Source: Vulcanococcus sp. Clear-D1
GTDB lineage: Bacteria; Cyanobacteriota; Cyanobacteriia; PCC-6307; Cyanobiaceae
NCBI RefSeq assembly: GCF_014654725.1
Contig: NZ_JACVZV010000007.1
Location: forward strand, 27,628 to 91,627
Direction: 5' to 3'
DNA: 64,000 bases
Below, piece by piece: positions 8,879 through 19,221 of the stretch. The position numbers and the translations under genes were made by a program. Under the pieces are notes generated by a model. That model did not search any database and was not told where the DNA came from. It saw only the letters and a program-made list of their open reading frames with translations. Positions within the stretch are counted from its first letter, which is position 1. Every line of letters begins with the position of its first letter.

Positions 8879-9817
8879 TCAGGCGCTGGTGCGGCTCTGG
8901 GGCAGGGAGATCCCGATGCGCTCAAGCGCTTCGATCACCTCATCGGCCGACTTCGAACCGAAGTTCTTGATCTCCAGCAGATCTTCGTAGCTGAAGCCCA
9001 TCAGGTCGGACACGGAGTTGACCTGGGCGCGCTTGAGGCAGTTGTAGGCGCGAACCGAGAGGTTGAGCTCTTCGAGAGGGATCTGGGCCTCAGCGGAAGG
9101 CTCAGGCTCCAGGCCCGGCTCATCCACCATGGTGAGGCTGGCCAGGGGCTGGAACAGGGCAATCAGTTGATTGGCGGCCTGGGCCATGGCGTCGTCAGGC
9201 GTGACGGAGCCGTCGGTCTCGATTTCGAGGCGCAGGCGCTCACGGGCGCTGCCGCCTTCACCCACAGCGGTTTCATCCACGCTGTAGTTCACCCGGCGCA
9301 CCGGCATGAACACAGCATCAATCTGGAGAAGATCGATGGCGCTGGTGTCTTCGCTGCGGCGATCGACAGGGCGATAGCCCACGCCGCGCTCCACATGCAC
9401 TTCCAGCTCGAGGCTGTAGCCGTCGGCCACGGTGGCAATCGGCCGATCGCCATCGATCACGGTCACCTGCGAGGAGAACTGCAGGTCGGAAGCGGTGACG
9501 GTGCAGGGGCCGTTGGCCACCAGACGACCGATCTCCAGCTCACGGGTGCGGCTGCTGACGGCGATGTCCTTGCAGTTCAGCAGGATGTCGAGCACGTCTT
9601 CGCGCACACCGGGGACGGTGGCGTATTCGTGGTTCACGCCGGCGATGCGCACGGCCGTAATGGCGCTGCCCTCGAGGGCTCCCATCAGCACGCGGCGCAG
9701 GGAGTTGCCGAGGGTGATGGCCTGACCCCGCTCAAGGGGGCCGATCACAAAGACGCCGGTCTGGGAACGGTCGTCGGCGATCTGGTGTTCAACCCGATCG
9801 ATCTGGTACTGCAACAC
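8879..9817 (-). CDS. rpoA: DNA-directed RNA polymerase subunit alpha
   Basis: This 312-residue alpha subunit has an N-terminal dimerisation domain ('[20 protein letters not shown]') and a C-terminal domain ('[16 protein letters not shown]', '[15 protein letters not shown]') that contacts promoters and activators. I place the start at GTG 9817 because 'LQYQIDR' matches the usual N-terminus of cyanobacterial alpha. The open frame continues to 9865 with a Pro/Ser-rich stretch that I consider non-coding. It lies between rpsK and rplQ. Confidence 0.97.
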   Translation of the reverse strand: MLQYQIDRVEHQIADDRSQTGVFVIGPLERGQAITLGNSLRRVLMGALEGSAITAVRIAGVNHEYATVPGVREDVLDILLNCKDIAVSSRTRELEIGRLVANGPCTVTASDLQFSSQVTVIDGDRPIATVADGYSLELEVHVERGVGYRPVDRRSEDTSAIDLLQIDAVFMPVRRVNYSVDETAVGEGGSARERLRLEIETDGSVTPDDAMAQAANQLIALFQPLASLTMVDEPGLEPEPSAEAQIPLEELNLSVRAYNCLKRAQVNSVSDLMGFSYEDLLEIKNFGSKSADEVIEALERIGISLPQSRTSA

Positions 9818-9874
9818 GGTCTGAAGCTCGAAAGAAGAGGAGGAGCCCCCTCTGGGGCGGGGCAAGGCGTCGGA

Positions 9875-10267
9875 TCAGACCCGGCGACGCTTGGAGCGGC
9901 GGCAGCCGTTGTGGGGCAGAGGAGTGACGTCGCGAATCAGGGTGATCTCCAGGCCAGCCACCTGCAGGGCACGGATGGCGGTTTCACGGCCGGAACCAGG
10001 ACCGCGCACCAGCACCTCGATCTGGCGCATCCCCTGCTCAAGGGCGCGACGAGCGGCTGCTTCTGCGGCGGTCTGGGCGGCGAAGGGAGTGCCTTTACGG
10101 GCGCCCTTGAAACCGCTGGCTCCTGCGGAGCTCCAGGAGATCACTTCACCAGCGGTGTCGGTGATCGAAACGATGGTGTTGTTGAAGGTGCTCTGAATGT
10201 GCGCCACACCGTTGGGCACATTGCGCTTCGTCTTCTTAGCGCCGGATTTCTTGGCGGGCTTGGCCAT
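9875..10267 (-). CDS. rpsK: 30S ribosomal protein S11
   Basis: This 130-residue S11 is taken from the ATG at 10267 ('MAKPAKKSG'). The conserved 'NNTIVSITD', '[14 protein letters not shown]' and C-terminal '[13 protein letters not shown]' are all present. The upstream 32 codons of open frame lack family similarity. It lies between rpsM and rpoA in the alpha operon. Confidence 0.98.
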   Translation of the reverse strand: MAKPAKKSGAKKTKRNVPNGVAHIQSTFNNTIVSITDTAGEVISWSSAGASGFKGARKGTPFAAQTAAEAAARRALEQGMRQIEVLVRGPGSGRETAIRALQVAGLEITLIRDVTPLPHNGCRRSKRRRV

Positions 10268-10397
10268 GGAGATAGGCCCTGCTGATGCAGGGAGGTGATC
10301 AGGGAACTGAGGGGGGCAACCTGGTGACGTGCCATCCCTATGGGGACAGCTCGGCAGGTGCAAACGCGATGGCCGAAGGCCGGAAGCAGGTCAGGCC

Positions 10398-10763
10398 TTA
10401 CTTCTTCTTACCGGCAACGGTCTTACGAGCGCCGCGGCGGGTGCGGGCATTGGTACGGGTGCGCTGACCGCGCACAGGCAGACCAGCGCGATGACGACGA
10501 CCGCGCACGCAGCCGATGTCCTGCAGGCGCTTCATGGCCATGCCTTCCTGACGGCGCAGGTCGCCTTCAAGGGTGTAGCCCTCAGCGGCGCCGCGCAGCT
10601 TCTGCACGTCGGCGTCGTCAAGGTCCTTGACGCGGGTATCAGGGTTGACACCGGTTTTGGCCAGGATTTTTTGGGCCGTGGTCAGGCCGATCCCGTACAC
10701 ATAGGTGAGGGCGATTTCGATCCTCTTGTCGCGAGGAATATCAACGCCGGCAATCCGAGCCAC
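10398..10763 (-). CDS. rpsM: 30S ribosomal protein S13
   Basis: This 121-residue S13 starts with GTG at 10763, immediately giving '[25 protein letters not shown]', the standard N-terminus. The end is the basic '[15 protein letters not shown]' tail that lies near the P site. A GTG start for an abundant ribosomal protein may set its level. It lies between rpmJ and rpsK. Confidence 0.97.
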   Translation of the reverse strand: MARIAGVDIPRDKRIEIALTYVYGIGLTTAQKILAKTGVNPDTRVKDLDDADVQKLRGAAEGYTLEGDLRRQEGMAMKRLQDIGCVRGRRHRAGLPVRGQRTRTNARTRRGARKTVAGKKK

Positions 10764-10831
10764 AGAAACTAACGATGGGGTGAGCAGGGGAGGGGTTGGC
10801 CCGTAGGCCGATGGCAAGACTCAACCAGGGA

Positions 10832-10945
10832 TCAACCCTGGCGCTGCTTGTGCTTGGGGTTGGCGCAGATCACCATCACCCGGCCGTGGCGACGAATCAC
10901 ACGGCACTTGTCGCACATTTTCTTGACCGAGGCACGCACCTTCAT
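10832..10945 (-). CDS. rpmJ: 50S ribosomal protein L36
   Basis: This is a 37-residue zinc-ribbon protein. The ATG at 10945 begins '[14 protein letters not shown]', followed by '[11 protein letters not shown]'; the Cys/Cys/Cys/His ligands of zinc-binding L36 are retained. It is encoded between adk and rpsM; infA, which often precedes it in other bacteria, is absent here. Confidence 0.97.
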   Translation of the reverse strand: MKVRASVKKMCDKCRVIRRHGRVMVICANPKHKQRQG

Positions 10946-10991
10946 GGGAGCGGTCTCTCCAATTTTGCAAACGCTGACCCTACCACAGGGG

Positions 10992-11540
10992 TCAACCCAA
11001 CACGCTGGCGATCCGCGCCTCGATCTCCTGAACCGTGCCTGCCGCTTCAACGGGAGCGATCAGACCGCGCTCGCGGTAGTAGGCGATCAGGGGCTCGGTC
11101 TGTTGGCGGTACACCTCGAGGCGGTGGCGGATCACCGCTTCGTTGTCGTCGGCGCGGCCGCGGGAGAGCAGGCGCTGCACGAGCACCGCATCATCGAGCT
11201 CCATCAGCACCACCAGCTCGATCTGCTGGCCGAGCTCCTCAAGCAGCTGCGCCAGGGCATCGGCCTGGGCCACGTTGCGAGGGAAACCATCGAGCAGCCA
11301 GCCACCGGCGTGCGACTGAAGCCGGCTGCGCACGATCGCCAGCACCAACGCATCGCTCACCAGCTCGCCGCGGGCCATCACGGCTTCAGCTTCCTGGCCC
11401 AGCTCACTGCCGGCAGCCACTTCAGCCCGCAGCAGATCACCCGTGGAGAGGTGCAGCAATCCCTGGCTCTCGGCCAGGCGTTGGGCCTGGGTGCCCTTGC
11501 CAGCACCCGGTGGACCGAGGAAGAGGAGGCGTTGCTTCAT
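10992..11540 (-). CDS. adk: Adenylate kinase
   Basis: This 182-residue enzyme converts ATP and AMP to two ADP. The P-loop is '[10 protein letters not shown]' (about 8-17) near the N-terminus, with the AMP-binding 'STGDLLR' and '[12 protein letters not shown]' motifs. The short LID without a zinc-type insertion is normal for cyanobacterial short adenylate kinases. It follows secY by 49 bases, as in most bacteria. Confidence 0.97.
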   Translation of the reverse strand: MKQRLLFLGPPGAGKGTQAQRLAESQGLLHLSTGDLLRAEVAAGSELGQEAEAVMARGELVSDALVLAIVRSRLQSHAGGWLLDGFPRNVAQADALAQLLEELGQQIELVVLMELDDAVLVQRLLSRGRADDNEAVIRHRLEVYRQQTEPLIAYYRERGLIAPVEAAGTVQEIEARIASVLG

Positions 11541-11589
11541 GACGCGAAGGGGAACAACAGAAAGGGAACAAACAGGGTGTTGATGGCGC

Positions 11590-12906
11590 TCACTGGCGCA
11601 CCATGCCCTCGTAGCGCTGCGAGATCACGGCGGTCTGCAGTTGCTTGGCGGTTTGGATGGCGACACCCACCAGGATCAGCAGGCTGGTCGCACCAAGGCC
11701 CTGGAAGGTCTTCACCTGAGTGGCCGATTCCACCGCGGAGGGGATGATCGCCACAGCCCCGAGGAAGAGGGCGCCGAGGAGGGTGAGGCGGTTCTGCACG
11801 CCACTGAGGTAGGTGGCCGTGGCCGAACCGGGGCGCACGCCGGGAATCGCCACACCGGAACGTTTCAGGTTGGTGGCCACATCCACCGGGTTGATCGTGA
11901 GGGTGGCGTAGAAGAAGGAGAAGCCGATGATCAGCGCGAAAAACAGCAGCGCGTACACCCAGGGGGTGCCGCTGTTGGGGCTGAGGGCCGAGGCGATGTT
12001 GATCAGCCAGGGCTGTTTGGTGATGTTGGCGATGGTGAGCGGCAGGAACACCACAGCCGACGCAAAGATGATCGGCATCACGCCGCCGGCATTGAGCTTG
12101 AGCGGTAGATAGCTCTGGCGAGCCGAGAGGCTGGCGCCGCCCACCTGACGCTTGGCGCTCACGATGGGGATGCGCCGGTTCCCCTCTTCCACACACACGA
12201 TTCCCACAATCGTGAGCAGGAACACGGCCACGAGCACCACGATGCCGCCCACGGTGCTGCGGTCGCCGCTCTGGGCCAGCTCGATCGTGGAGCCCAGGGC
12301 CCGTGGCAGGGTGGCCACGATGTTGAGGTAGATCACCAGCGAAGCGCCCTGACCGATGCCGCGCTCCGTGATCACCTCACTGATCCACATCACCACCATC
12401 GAACCGGTCACCAGGGCCACAGCCGTCTGCAGCACAAAAACCAGATCGGAGGTGCCGGCGGTGGCGTAAGGCCGCAGGATCAGGGCAAACACGATGCTCT
12501 GCAGGATGCCCCAGCCGAGCGCCACATAGCGCGTGTACTGGGCGATCTTGCGCCGGCCCGCCTCGCCTTCGTTCTTCTGCAGATCCTCGAGCTGGGGCAG
12601 CGCCGAGGTGAGCAACTGCAGGATGATCGAGGCGTTGATGAACGGCAGGATCCCAAGGCCGAACACCCCCAGAGTGGAGATGCCGCCACCGGTGAAGATG
12701 TCGAGGAAGCCGATCAGCTGACCGCCGCGGGCGATGAAATCCTGAAAGGCAACCCGATCGATGCCGGGCACCGGGATGTAAATCCCCAGGCGCACCAGCA
12801 GCAGCAGGCCGAGGGTGATCAACACGCGGTTGCGCAGATCCTTGGACTGAATCAGCTGGGTGAAGATTTCACCGGCACTGGGGTTGCGACCCCGGCTGAC
12901 GAGCAT
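11590..12906 (-). CDS. secY: Protein translocase subunit SecY
   Basis: This 438-residue polytopic membrane protein is the channel of the Sec translocon in the plasma and thylakoid membranes. The ATG at 12906 gives 'MLVSRGRNPSAGEIF'; a TTG at 12933 is less likely. Recognisable parts are 'LGIYIPVPGIDR', the plug-region 'TGGGISTLGVFGLGILPFINASI', and 'LKLNAGGVMPIIFASA'. The hydrophobicity pattern fits ten helices. Upstream is rplO and downstream adk. Confidence 0.97.
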   Translation of the reverse strand: MLVSRGRNPSAGEIFTQLIQSKDLRNRVLITLGLLLLVRLGIYIPVPGIDRVAFQDFIARGGQLIGFLDIFTGGGISTLGVFGLGILPFINASIILQLLTSALPQLEDLQKNEGEAGRRKIAQYTRYVALGWGILQSIVFALILRPYATAGTSDLVFVLQTAVALVTGSMVVMWISEVITERGIGQGASLVIYLNIVATLPRALGSTIELAQSGDRSTVGGIVVLVAVFLLTIVGIVCVEEGNRRIPIVSAKRQVGGASLSARQSYLPLKLNAGGVMPIIFASAVVFLPLTIANITKQPWLINIASALSPNSGTPWVYALLFFALIIGFSFFYATLTINPVDVATNLKRSGVAIPGVRPGSATATYLSGVQNRLTLLGALFLGAVAIIPSAVESATQVKTFQGLGATSLLILVGVAIQTAKQLQTAVISQRYEGMVRQ

Positions 12907-13011
12907 GGCGGGCGGGCGGAGGAAGGAGAACAAAAAACCGCCTGGTGAAGCCGGGAGGCTCCGCCAGGCGGCACCGACGCTAATGGGTCGGGGTTAGAAC
13001 CAAGCCGAAGC

Positions 13012-13464
13012 TCAGATCTCTTCGCAGGTACCACCGGCGGCCTCGATCTTCTCGCGGGCGCTGGCGGTGAACGCGGCGGCCTGAACGGTGAGCTTCACCT
13101 TCAGATCACCGGTGCCCAGCACTTTGAGGGGGTGCTTGGGGCTGGTGACGATGCCGTCCTTCACGAGGGTGTCGATGTTGATGGTGCTGCCGGCCTTGAG
13201 CTCAGCCAGCTTGCCCACATTGATCACCGTGAAATTCTTGGGGTTGATCACGGTGAAGTGCTTGAGCTTCGGCACCCGGCGGTAGAGGGGCATCTGACCA
13301 CCTTCGAAGCCCGGACGGGTGGGACGACCCGAGCGGGACTTCTGGCCGCGCATGCCGAAACCGCAGCTGGCACCCTGACCGGCGGCGATACCGCGGCCCT
13401 TGCGGAGCTTGCGACGACGGGCGCCCTTCTGGGGCGCGAGAGACTGGAGATTGAGCGACGTCAT
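13012..13464 (-). CDS. rplO: 50S ribosomal protein L15
   Basis: This 150-residue L15 has the glycine/arginine-rich N-terminal '[24 protein letters not shown]' region that threads through 23S rRNA, and a C-terminal globular part. It is directly preceded by rpsE (8-base gap); rpmD (L30), which lies between them in many bacteria, is absent. Confidence 0.97.
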   Translation of the reverse strand: MTSLNLQSLAPQKGARRRKLRKGRGIAAGQGASCGFGMRGQKSRSGRPTRPGFEGGQMPLYRRVPKLKHFTVINPKNFTVINVGKLAELKAGSTINIDTLVKDGIVTSPKHPLKVLGTGDLKVKLTVQAAAFTASAREKIEAAGGTCEEI

Positions 13465-13472
13465 GGCAATCC

Positions 13473-14114
13473 TCAGGAGTAGATCTGCTCGAGGGAGATG
13501 CCACGCTCCTTGGCGGTCTCCTTGTGGGTGCGCAGGCCAGCCAGGGCATCCATGGCGGCGCGAGCGTTGTTGAGGGGAGTTTTCGAGCCGAGGCGCTTGG
13601 CCAGCACGTTTTTGATGCCGGCGAGCTCCAGCACCGTGCGGATCGAGCCACCCGCGATCACACCGGTACCCGGGGCGGCGGGACGGATCAGCACGCTGGC
13701 GGCGCCGTCACGGCCATTGCCGAGGGTGGGGATCGAGGAGTGACGGGTGAGGGGCACCTTCACCAGGTGCTTCTTGCCATCGGCCACGCCCTTGCGGACG
13801 GCACCGATCACATCGCCGGCTTTGCCGACGCCCACGCCCACCTGGCCCTTCTCGTTGCCGACGACAACGATGGCCCGGAAGCTCATCTTTTTACCGCCTT
13901 TCACGGTCTTGGAAACGCGGCGGATCTGCACCACGCGCTCTTGCCATTCGGAGTCACGCTCCTGGCCACGGCGGTTGTCACGGCCGCGACCGCGGCGGTC
14001 ACCCCGGCCATCGCCCCGGCCACCGCGGCGTTCCTGCTGGCCTTCGGCCGCGGCAGGAACATCAGCTGCGCCCGGGATGTCGTTGGACTGGATTTGGTCG
14101 TTGGTTTCGGTCAT
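13473..14114 (-). CDS. rpsE: 30S ribosomal protein S5 with RG-rich N-terminal extension
   Basis: This 213-residue S5 takes part in decoding accuracy. The core starts near '[19 protein letters not shown]' (about 61) and continues with '[15 protein letters not shown]'. The ~60 preceding residues are unusual: a short acidic/Ala stretch, then alternating Arg-Gly-Asp clusters ('[20 protein letters not shown]'), which look disordered and RNA-binding. The extension is inside the same open frame with no later start that would keep '[10 protein letters not shown]'. It is probably lineage-typical rather than an error. Confidence 0.96.
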   Translation of the reverse strand: MTETNDQIQSNDIPGAADVPAAAEGQQERRGGRGDGRGDRRGRGRDNRRGQERDSEWQERVVQIRRVSKTVKGGKKMSFRAIVVVGNEKGQVGVGVGKAGDVIGAVRKGVADGKKHLVKVPLTRHSSIPTLGNGRDGAASVLIRPAAPGTGVIAGGSIRTVLELAGIKNVLAKRLGSKTPLNNARAAMDALAGLRTHKETAKERGISLEQIYS

Positions 14115-14128
14115 GGTGAGAGCAGGGA

Positions 14129-14494
14129 TCAGAACTGAAGGCCCGCTTCCCGGGCGGCGTCAGCCAGGGCCTTGACACGGCCGTGGTACAGGTTGCCGCC
14201 TCGATCGAAGACCACCTGTTGGATGCCTTTGGCGAGGGCGCGCTTGGCGACCAGTTGGCCAACGGCGACGGAGGCGTCGCAGGTGGCACCGGCGGAAACG
14301 CTGGAGCGCAGCTCCTTATCGACGGTGGAGGCAGAGCAGAGGGTGCTCTGCGCGTGGTCGTCGATGACCTGCGCGTAGATGTGGTTGTTGGAGCGGAACA
14401 CGGCCAGGCGCGGACGCGCGGCCGTGCCTGAGAGATTGCGACGCAGACGCCGGTGGCGTTTCTGCGTTTGCTGCTTGCGGGACAGTGTGGACAT
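14129..14494 (-). CDS. rplR: 50S ribosomal protein L18
   Basis: This 121-residue L18 binds 5S rRNA. The basic N-terminus is '[19 protein letters not shown]', followed by '[20 protein letters not shown]' and the C-terminal '[24 protein letters not shown]'. It lies between rplF and rpsE in the spc-type order. Confidence 0.98.
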   Translation of the reverse strand: MSTLSRKQQTQKRHRRLRRNLSGTAARPRLAVFRSNNHIYAQVIDDHAQSTLCSASTVDKELRSSVSAGATCDASVAVGQLVAKRALAKGIQQVVFDRGGNLYHGRVKALADAAREAGLQF

Positions 14495-14526
14495 GGCAGT
14501 ACAGGGTAACGACGCTCAGGCAGACC

Positions 14527-15066
14527 TCATTTCTTACCGGTCTTACCGGCCTTGCGCAGGATGCGTTCGCCCTCGTACTTGATGCCCTTGCCCTTGTAGG
14601 GCTCAGGCGGACGAATGGCGCGAACCTTGGCTGCTTCGTTGCCCACCAGTTCCTTGTCAGCACCGGAGACAAGCACGGTGGTGTTGCCATCAACGGCGAA
14701 GGTCACGCCGTCGGGAGGCACCATCTCCACCTGGTGGCTGTAGCCAGCGCTCACCACCAGCTTCTTGCCCTGAACGGCGGCGCGGTAGCCCACGCCAACG
14801 ATCTCAAGCTTGCGGGTGTAGCCCTTGCTCACCCCTTCCACCATGTTGGCGACAAGGGTGCGGCAGAGACCGTGGCGCTCGCGGGAGCGGCGGTTGTCGC
14901 TGGCGGGAGACACCACAAGGGTGCTGCCGTCCTGGGCGATGGTCACACCGTCGGGGAGAGTGCGGCTCAGTTCACCTTTGGGGCCTTTGACTTTGACGTC
15001 GAGGCCGCTAAGGGTGACGGTGACGCCGCCCGGCACGGGAATCGGCGCTTTACCAATACGAGACAT
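14527..15066 (-). CDS. rplF: 50S ribosomal protein L6
   Basis: This 179-residue L6 has two repeated domains. The first opens '[15 protein letters not shown]', and the second carries the signature '[14 protein letters not shown]' near the C-terminus. It lies between rpsH and rplR. Confidence 0.98.
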   Translation of the reverse strand: MSRIGKAPIPVPGGVTVTLSGLDVKVKGPKGELSRTLPDGVTIAQDGSTLVVSPASDNRRSRERHGLCRTLVANMVEGVSKGYTRKLEIVGVGYRAAVQGKKLVVSAGYSHQVEMVPPDGVTFAVDGNTTVLVSGADKELVGNEAAKVRAIRPPEPYKGKGIKYEGERILRKAGKTGKK

Positions 15067-15082
15067 GGATCAACCTCCCTGA

Positions 15083-15484
15083 TCAGTAGACGTAAGCGAG
15101 CACTTCGCCGCCGACGCCCTGCTTGCGGGCATCGCGGTCGCTCATCACACCTTTGGAGGTGGAGATGATGGCCACACCAAGACCGCCCAGCACTTTGGGC
15201 AGCTGGCGGGTGTTCTTGTAGATGCGCAGGCCGGGCTTGCTGACGCGCTGCACGGTGCGGATCAGCGGCTGACGGTGCTTGCCGCTGTACTTGAGTTCGA
15301 GCACGAGGTGCTTCTCAACGCCGTCACCCTCTTCAGAGATCTCGGCGATGAAACCCTCCTGCTGCAGCACCTTGGCGATGCTGCGTGCCATGCGCGAAGC
15401 AGGCACCTTGGTGGATTGGTGACGTTTCTCACTCGCATTACGAATGCGGGTGAGCATGTCGGAAATCGGGTCGTGATTAGCCAT
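15083..15484 (-). CDS. rpsH: 30S ribosomal protein S8
   Basis: This 133-residue S8 has '[13 protein letters not shown]' at the N-terminus and the C-terminal signature '[18 protein letters not shown]'. In E. coli S8 represses the spc operon; whether that holds here cannot be seen. rpsN (S14), the usual neighbour between rplE and rpsH, is missing and must be elsewhere. Confidence 0.98.
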   Translation of the reverse strand: MANHDPISDMLTRIRNASEKRHQSTKVPASRMARSIAKVLQQEGFIAEISEEGDGVEKHLVLELKYSGKHRQPLIRTVQRVSKPGLRIYKNTRQLPKVLGGLGVAIISTSKGVMSDRDARKQGVGGEVLAYVY

Positions 15485-15503
15485 GGTCGGGTCCGAAGAG
15501 GGC

Positions 15504-16043
15504 TCAGTTACTGCGGAACGGCATTCCCATCTCGCGGAGGAGGGCCCGGCCCTCTTCGTCGTTACGGGCAGTGGTCACGATGGTGATGTCCATGCCCCGG
15601 ATGGCATCGATCTTGTCGAAGGAGATCTCAGGGAAGATGATCTGCTCCTTCACCCCAAGGGTGTAGTTGCCCCGACCGTCAAAGCTCTTGTCGCTCACGC
15701 CGCGGAAGTCGCGGATGCGCGGCAGAGCCAGGTGGATCAGACGCTCGAGGAACGCATACATGCGGTCGCCACGCAGGGTGACGGCCACACCGATCGGCAT
15801 GCCCTGACGGATCTTGAAGCCGGCGATGGCTTTCTTGGCGCGGGTCACCATCACCTTCTGACCGGTGATCGTGGCCAGCTCCTCGATGGAGGCCTCGAGG
15901 GCCTTGGCATTCTGAGCGGCTTCACCGAGGCCCCGGTTGACGGTCACTTTGACCAGCTTGGGGACTTCGTGGATGTTCGAGAGATTGAGATCCTTCAGCA
16001 GCTTGGGCTGGATCTTCTCCCGATAGTTCTGTTTAAGGGACAT
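15504..16043 (-). CDS. rplE: 50S ribosomal protein L5
   Basis: This 179-residue L5 contacts 5S rRNA and the P-site tRNA. It shows '[10 protein letters not shown]', 'PVSVRQGMP'-type sequence ('[20 protein letters not shown]') and the C-terminal '[20 protein letters not shown]'. It lies between rplX and rpsH. Confidence 0.98.
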   Translation of the reverse strand: MSLKQNYREKIQPKLLKDLNLSNIHEVPKLVKVTVNRGLGEAAQNAKALEASIEELATITGQKVMVTRAKKAIAGFKIRQGMPIGVAVTLRGDRMYAFLERLIHLALPRIRDFRGVSDKSFDGRGNYTLGVKEQIIFPEISFDKIDAIRGMDITIVTTARNDEEGRALLREMGMPFRSN

Positions 16044-16109
16044 GACGGGGGACAGGGGTTGCGCTTCTGGGCTTGGTCAGAAGGCGGACAAGGTTGATAG
16101 AGAGGGAGA

Positions 16110-16466
16110 TCAGTCGAGGATCTCGCCGGTTTTCTTGAGGCGGCGCTTCTTGGTGCCGTCCTTTTCCACCACGATTTCGACGCGGCTGGCCACCTTCTTA
16201 TCGGTGGAATACAGCATCACGTTGGAGGCATGCAGAGAAGCTTCCTCGGTGACGATGCGGCCGGTCTCGCCCTCCTGGGTGGGCTTGACGTGGCGGGTGC
16301 GCAGGTTCACACCCTGCACCACGACACGGTTCTCATAGGGAAGGGTGCGCAGGACCTCACCGGTCTTGCCCTTGTCCTTACCGCTGATCACCTGCACGGT
16401 GTCGCCCTTCTTGATGCGCATTTTGATGCGCACCTGAGCCTTGGCTTTAGGGGTGGCAGTCGCCAT
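16110..16466 (-). CDS. rplX: 50S ribosomal protein L24
   Basis: This 118-residue L24 has a KOW motif in '[21 protein letters not shown]', followed by '[18 protein letters not shown]'. It starts one base after the rplN stop. It is an early-assembly protein that initiates 50S folding. Confidence 0.98.
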   Translation of the reverse strand: MATATPKAKAQVRIKMRIKKGDTVQVISGKDKGKTGEVLRTLPYENRVVVQGVNLRTRHVKPTQEGETGRIVTEEASLHASNVMLYSTDKKVASRVEIVVEKDGTKKRRLKKTGEILD

Positions 16467-16467
16467 C

Positions 16468-16833
16468 TCAGATCACCTCCGGAGCGAGGGACACGATCTT
16501 GGTGAAGTTGCGGTCGCGCAGTTCACGCGCCACAGGACCAAAGACGCGGGTGCCCTTGGGGTTGTTGTCGTTGCCGAGGATCACGGCAGCGTTGTCGTCG
16601 AAACGGATCGAGTTGCCGTTGACGCGACGCAGGGTGGCCTTGGTGCGCACCACCACGGCCTTGACCACATCCGACTTCTTGACGCCCATGTTGGGCATGG
16701 CGTCTTTGACGGCGGCCACGATCACATCGCCCACGTGGGCGTAGCGACGGTTGGTGCCCAGCACACGGATGCACTGGATGCGCTTGGCGCCGCTGTTATC
16801 AGCGACGTTGAGGAATGTTTCCTGTTGAATCAT
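16468..16833 (-). CDS. rplN: 50S ribosomal protein L14
   Basis: This 121-residue L14 opens '[19 protein letters not shown]', with the central signature '[22 protein letters not shown]'. It lies between rpsQ and rplX and sits at the subunit interface near L19. Confidence 0.98.
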   Translation of the reverse strand: MIQQETFLNVADNSGAKRIQCIRVLGTNRRYAHVGDVIVAAVKDAMPNMGVKKSDVVKAVVVRTKATLRRVNGNSIRFDDNAAVILGNDNNPKGTRVFGPVARELRDRNFTKIVSLAPEVI

Positions 16834-16845
16834 CGGGAGGTCTCC

Positions 16846-17097
16846 TCAGCTGGCGCTGCTGGTGTTCAGCACCTCGGCCACGGCCCAGCGCTTGGTGCGG
16901 CTGAGGGGACGGGTTTCGGTGATGCGGACGCGGTCTCCCACCTTGCAGGCGTTCTCCTCGTCGTGCGCCTTGTAGCGCTTGGTGCGGCTCACCGTCTTTT
17001 GATAGATGGGGTGAGGGAAGCGGTTCTCCACCGCCACCACCACGGTCTTATCCATCTTGTCGCTGACGACGGTGCCGACCCTTTCCTTGGTTGCCAT
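16846..17097 (-). CDS. rpsQ: 30S ribosomal protein S17
   Basis: This 83-residue S17 is an OB-fold protein that begins '[21 protein letters not shown]', with '[23 protein letters not shown]'. It is an early 16S rRNA binder. It lies between rpmC and rplN. Confidence 0.98.
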   Translation of the reverse strand: MATKERVGTVVSDKMDKTVVVAVENRFPHPIYQKTVSRTKRYKAHDEENACKVGDRVRITETRPLSRTKRWAVAEVLNTSSAS

Positions 17098-17114
17098 AAC
17101 GGTTACTTAGGGGA

Positions 17115-17324
17115 TCAGGAAGCGGCGGAGCGCTGGCGCTCCGTTTGCACCGTCAGCAGCTGGGCCAGCTTGATGCGGGCGGCCTTGAAGCGGTGCGGTT
17201 GCTCAAGCCGGCGGGTGGCCTGCTCGAAGCGAAGGGTGAACAGCTCGCGACGGGTGTCGTCGATCTGGGTGTTGATGTCGCCGTCGGAAAGCTTGCGCAC
17301 CTCGGCGATGTCGGGACGGGCCAT
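17115..17324 (-). CDS. rpmC: 50S ribosomal protein L29
   Basis: This 69-residue helical protein begins '[17 protein letters not shown]' and has the typical '[19 protein letters not shown]'. It forms part of the exit-tunnel rim near the trigger factor and SRP docking site. The start is two bases after the rplP stop. Confidence 0.97.
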   Translation of the reverse strand: MARPDIAEVRKLSDGDINTQIDDTRRELFTLRFEQATRRLEQPHRFKAARIKLAQLLTVQTERQRSAAS

Positions 17325-17326
17325 GG

Positions 17327-17788
17327 TCAGGACTCCACGGTGGTGGCCGCTTCGGCAGCCAGGGCAGCTTCCTGATCCGACAGGGACAGGAACTTGGTTT
17401 TGACGGGCAGCTTGTACTGCGCCAGGCGCATGGCTTCCTTGGCGATCTCGGGGGTGATGTCGGCACCGCCCATCTCGAACAGGATGCGACCGGGCTTGAT
17501 CACGGCCACCCAGAACTCGGGGTTGCCTTTACCGGAACCCATACGGGTTTCGGCGGGGCGCATGGTCACCGGCTTATCGGGGAAGATCCGGATCCAGATC
17601 TTTCCGCCCCGCTTGACATAGCGGGTCATGGCACGGCGGCTGGCCTCAATCTGACGGGAGGTAATCCACCCGCACTCCTGGGCCTGCAGAGCGAATTGAC
17701 CAAAGGCGATGGTGTTGCCACGGGTGGCGACACCGCGCATGCGGCCGCGCTGCTGCTTACGGAATTTGACGCGTCTTGGACTCAGCAT
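17327..17788 (-). CDS. rplP: 50S ribosomal protein L16
   Basis: This 153-residue L16 opens '[19 protein letters not shown]', with the signature '[20 protein letters not shown]'. It lies at the base of the central protuberance by the A-site tRNA. It lies between rpsC and rpmC. Confidence 0.98.
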   Translation of the reverse strand: MLSPRRVKFRKQQRGRMRGVATRGNTIAFGQFALQAQECGWITSRQIEASRRAMTRYVKRGGKIWIRIFPDKPVTMRPAETRMGSGKGNPEFWVAVIKPGRILFEMGGADITPEIAKEAMRLAQYKLPVKTKFLSLSDQEAALAAEAATTVES

Positions 17789-17804
17789 GGTTCAGGCCTC
17801 CTGA

Positions 17805-18533
17805 TCACTCTTCGTTCGAACGGTCTTCGAACTGTTGGGGCCGGCGGCTGGCGCGGCGCTTCGGCGCAGCACCCACGGGCACCTTGTCCTTGTTGCCGGG
17901 CAGCACTTCGCCCTTGAACACCCACACCTTGATTCCCAGCACCCCATAGGTGGTGGTGGCCACCTTGGTGGCGTAATCGATGTCAGCGCGCAGGGTGTGC
18001 AGAGGCACGCGACCTTCGCGGGTCCATTCGGTGCGGGCAATCTCGGCGCCGTTGAGGCGGCCGCTCACCTGGAGCTTGAGGCCAAGAACGCCGGCGCGCT
18101 GAGCGCGCTGAATGGCCATGCGCATCACGCGGCGGAAGGCCACGCGCTTCTCCAGTTGCTGGGCGATGTACTCGGCCAGCAGGTAGGCGTCGGCATCGAC
18201 GCGCTCCACTTCCACCACGTTGATCCGCACCTGACGGGCGGAATCACCAATGGTCTTCTGGATGCCGCTGCGCAGCTCCTCGATGCCGCTGCCCTGACGG
18301 CCAACGAGCACGCCGGGGCGGGCGGTTTTGAGTTCCACTTCGAGCTGATCAGCCTTGCGGGCGATCACCACGTCGCTGATTCCAGCGGCGCCGTACTTCT
18401 TGTGGATGAACTTGCGAATCCGATCGTCTTCTTGAAGAAGGGTCGGGTAGGTCTTGCTGGGGGCGTACCAGCGGGACCGGTGCTCCTGGGTGATCCCCAG
18501 GCGCAGTCCGGTTGGATGGATCTTGTGTCCCAT
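17805..18533 (-). CDS. rpsC: 30S ribosomal protein S3
   Basis: This 242-residue S3 is taken from the ATG at 18533 ('[13 protein letters not shown]'); the open frame runs 14 codons further upstream without similarity. The KH domain ('[15 protein letters not shown]') and the C-terminal signature '[12 protein letters not shown]' are present. It forms the mRNA entry site with S4 and S5. Confidence 0.98.
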   Translation of the reverse strand: MGHKIHPTGLRLGITQEHRSRWYAPSKTYPTLLQEDDRIRKFIHKKYGAAGISDVVIARKADQLEVELKTARPGVLVGRQGSGIEELRSGIQKTIGDSARQVRINVVEVERVDADAYLLAEYIAQQLEKRVAFRRVMRMAIQRAQRAGVLGLKLQVSGRLNGAEIARTEWTREGRVPLHTLRADIDYATKVATTTYGVLGIKVWVFKGEVLPGNKDKVPVGAAPKRRASRRPQQFEDRSNEE

Positions 18534-18552
18534 CGGTCGGTGTCCTCGGGGG

Positions 18553-18906
18553 TCAGGCGGCAGGAGCCACAGCAATGCTGATGTGGCAGGTCTTTTTCTG
18601 GATCGCGTAGGCGCGACCCTGGGCGCGGGGGCGAAAACGCTTCATCACCGGACCCATGTCCGCCGTGGCGGAGGAGATCACGAGAGAAGAGGGATCGAGA
18701 CCCAGGTTGTGCTCGGCGTTGGCCACCGCACTGCGCAGCACCTTGGTGATCGGGCCGGTGGAGCGGTAGGGCATGAACTCGAGCATGATCAGCGCGTCGC
18801 GATAGCTGCGACCGCGGATCTGATCGAGCACCCGGCGCACCTTCGACACGGAACCGCGGATGTAGCGGCCGTGGGCCTGGGCAGTGGTGGATGTGGTGTT
18901 AGCCAT
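18553..18906 (-). CDS. rplV: 50S ribosomal protein L22
   Basis: This 117-residue L22 is taken from the ATG at 18906. The core has '[18 protein letters not shown]', and the beta-hairpin loop that lines the peptide exit tunnel is around '[19 protein letters not shown]'. The upstream open frame to 18966 overlaps rpsS and is rejected. Confidence 0.97.
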   Translation of the reverse strand: MANTTSTTAQAHGRYIRGSVSKVRRVLDQIRGRSYRDALIMLEFMPYRSTGPITKVLRSAVANAEHNLGLDPSSLVISSATADMGPVMKRFRPRAQGRAYAIQKKTCHISIAVAPAA

Positions 18907-18910
18907 GTCC

Positions 18911-19186
18911 TCAGCGGCCTCCTTTCTTGTCCTTGATGTGGCCGCGGAAGTTGCGCGTGGGCGCAAATTCCCCGAGCTTGTGGCCCACCATCTGCTCCGT
19001 CACGTAGACGGGCACGTGGGCCTTGCCGTTGTGAACGGCAATGGTGTGGCCGATCATCATCGGCAGGATGGTGGAAGCACGCGACCAGGTTTTGATCACG
19101 GACTTGTCATCAGCCGCGTTCTGCTTTTCAACCTTCCGCAGAAGGCTGTCGGCAATGAACGGACCTTTTTTGAGTGAGCGTCCCAT
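18911..19186 (-). CDS. rpsS: 30S ribosomal protein S19
   Basis: This 91-residue S19 opens '[20 protein letters not shown]', with '[35 protein letters not shown]' split by the usual loop. It sits in the 30S head near S13. It lies between rplB and rplV. Confidence 0.98.
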   Translation of the reverse strand: MGRSLKKGPFIADSLLRKVEKQNAADDKSVIKTWSRASTILPMMIGHTIAVHNGKAHVPVYVTEQMVGHKLGEFAPTRNFRGHIKDKKGGR

Positions 19187-19221
19187 AGCGGTTTAAACGA
19201 ACAGCAAAGCGGTGAGTTGGA

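Noticed and set aside
8834..10285. 483-codon plus-strand frame opposite rpoA and rpsK
   Set aside because: It is an antisense shadow of two universally conserved genes, with low-complexity sequence.
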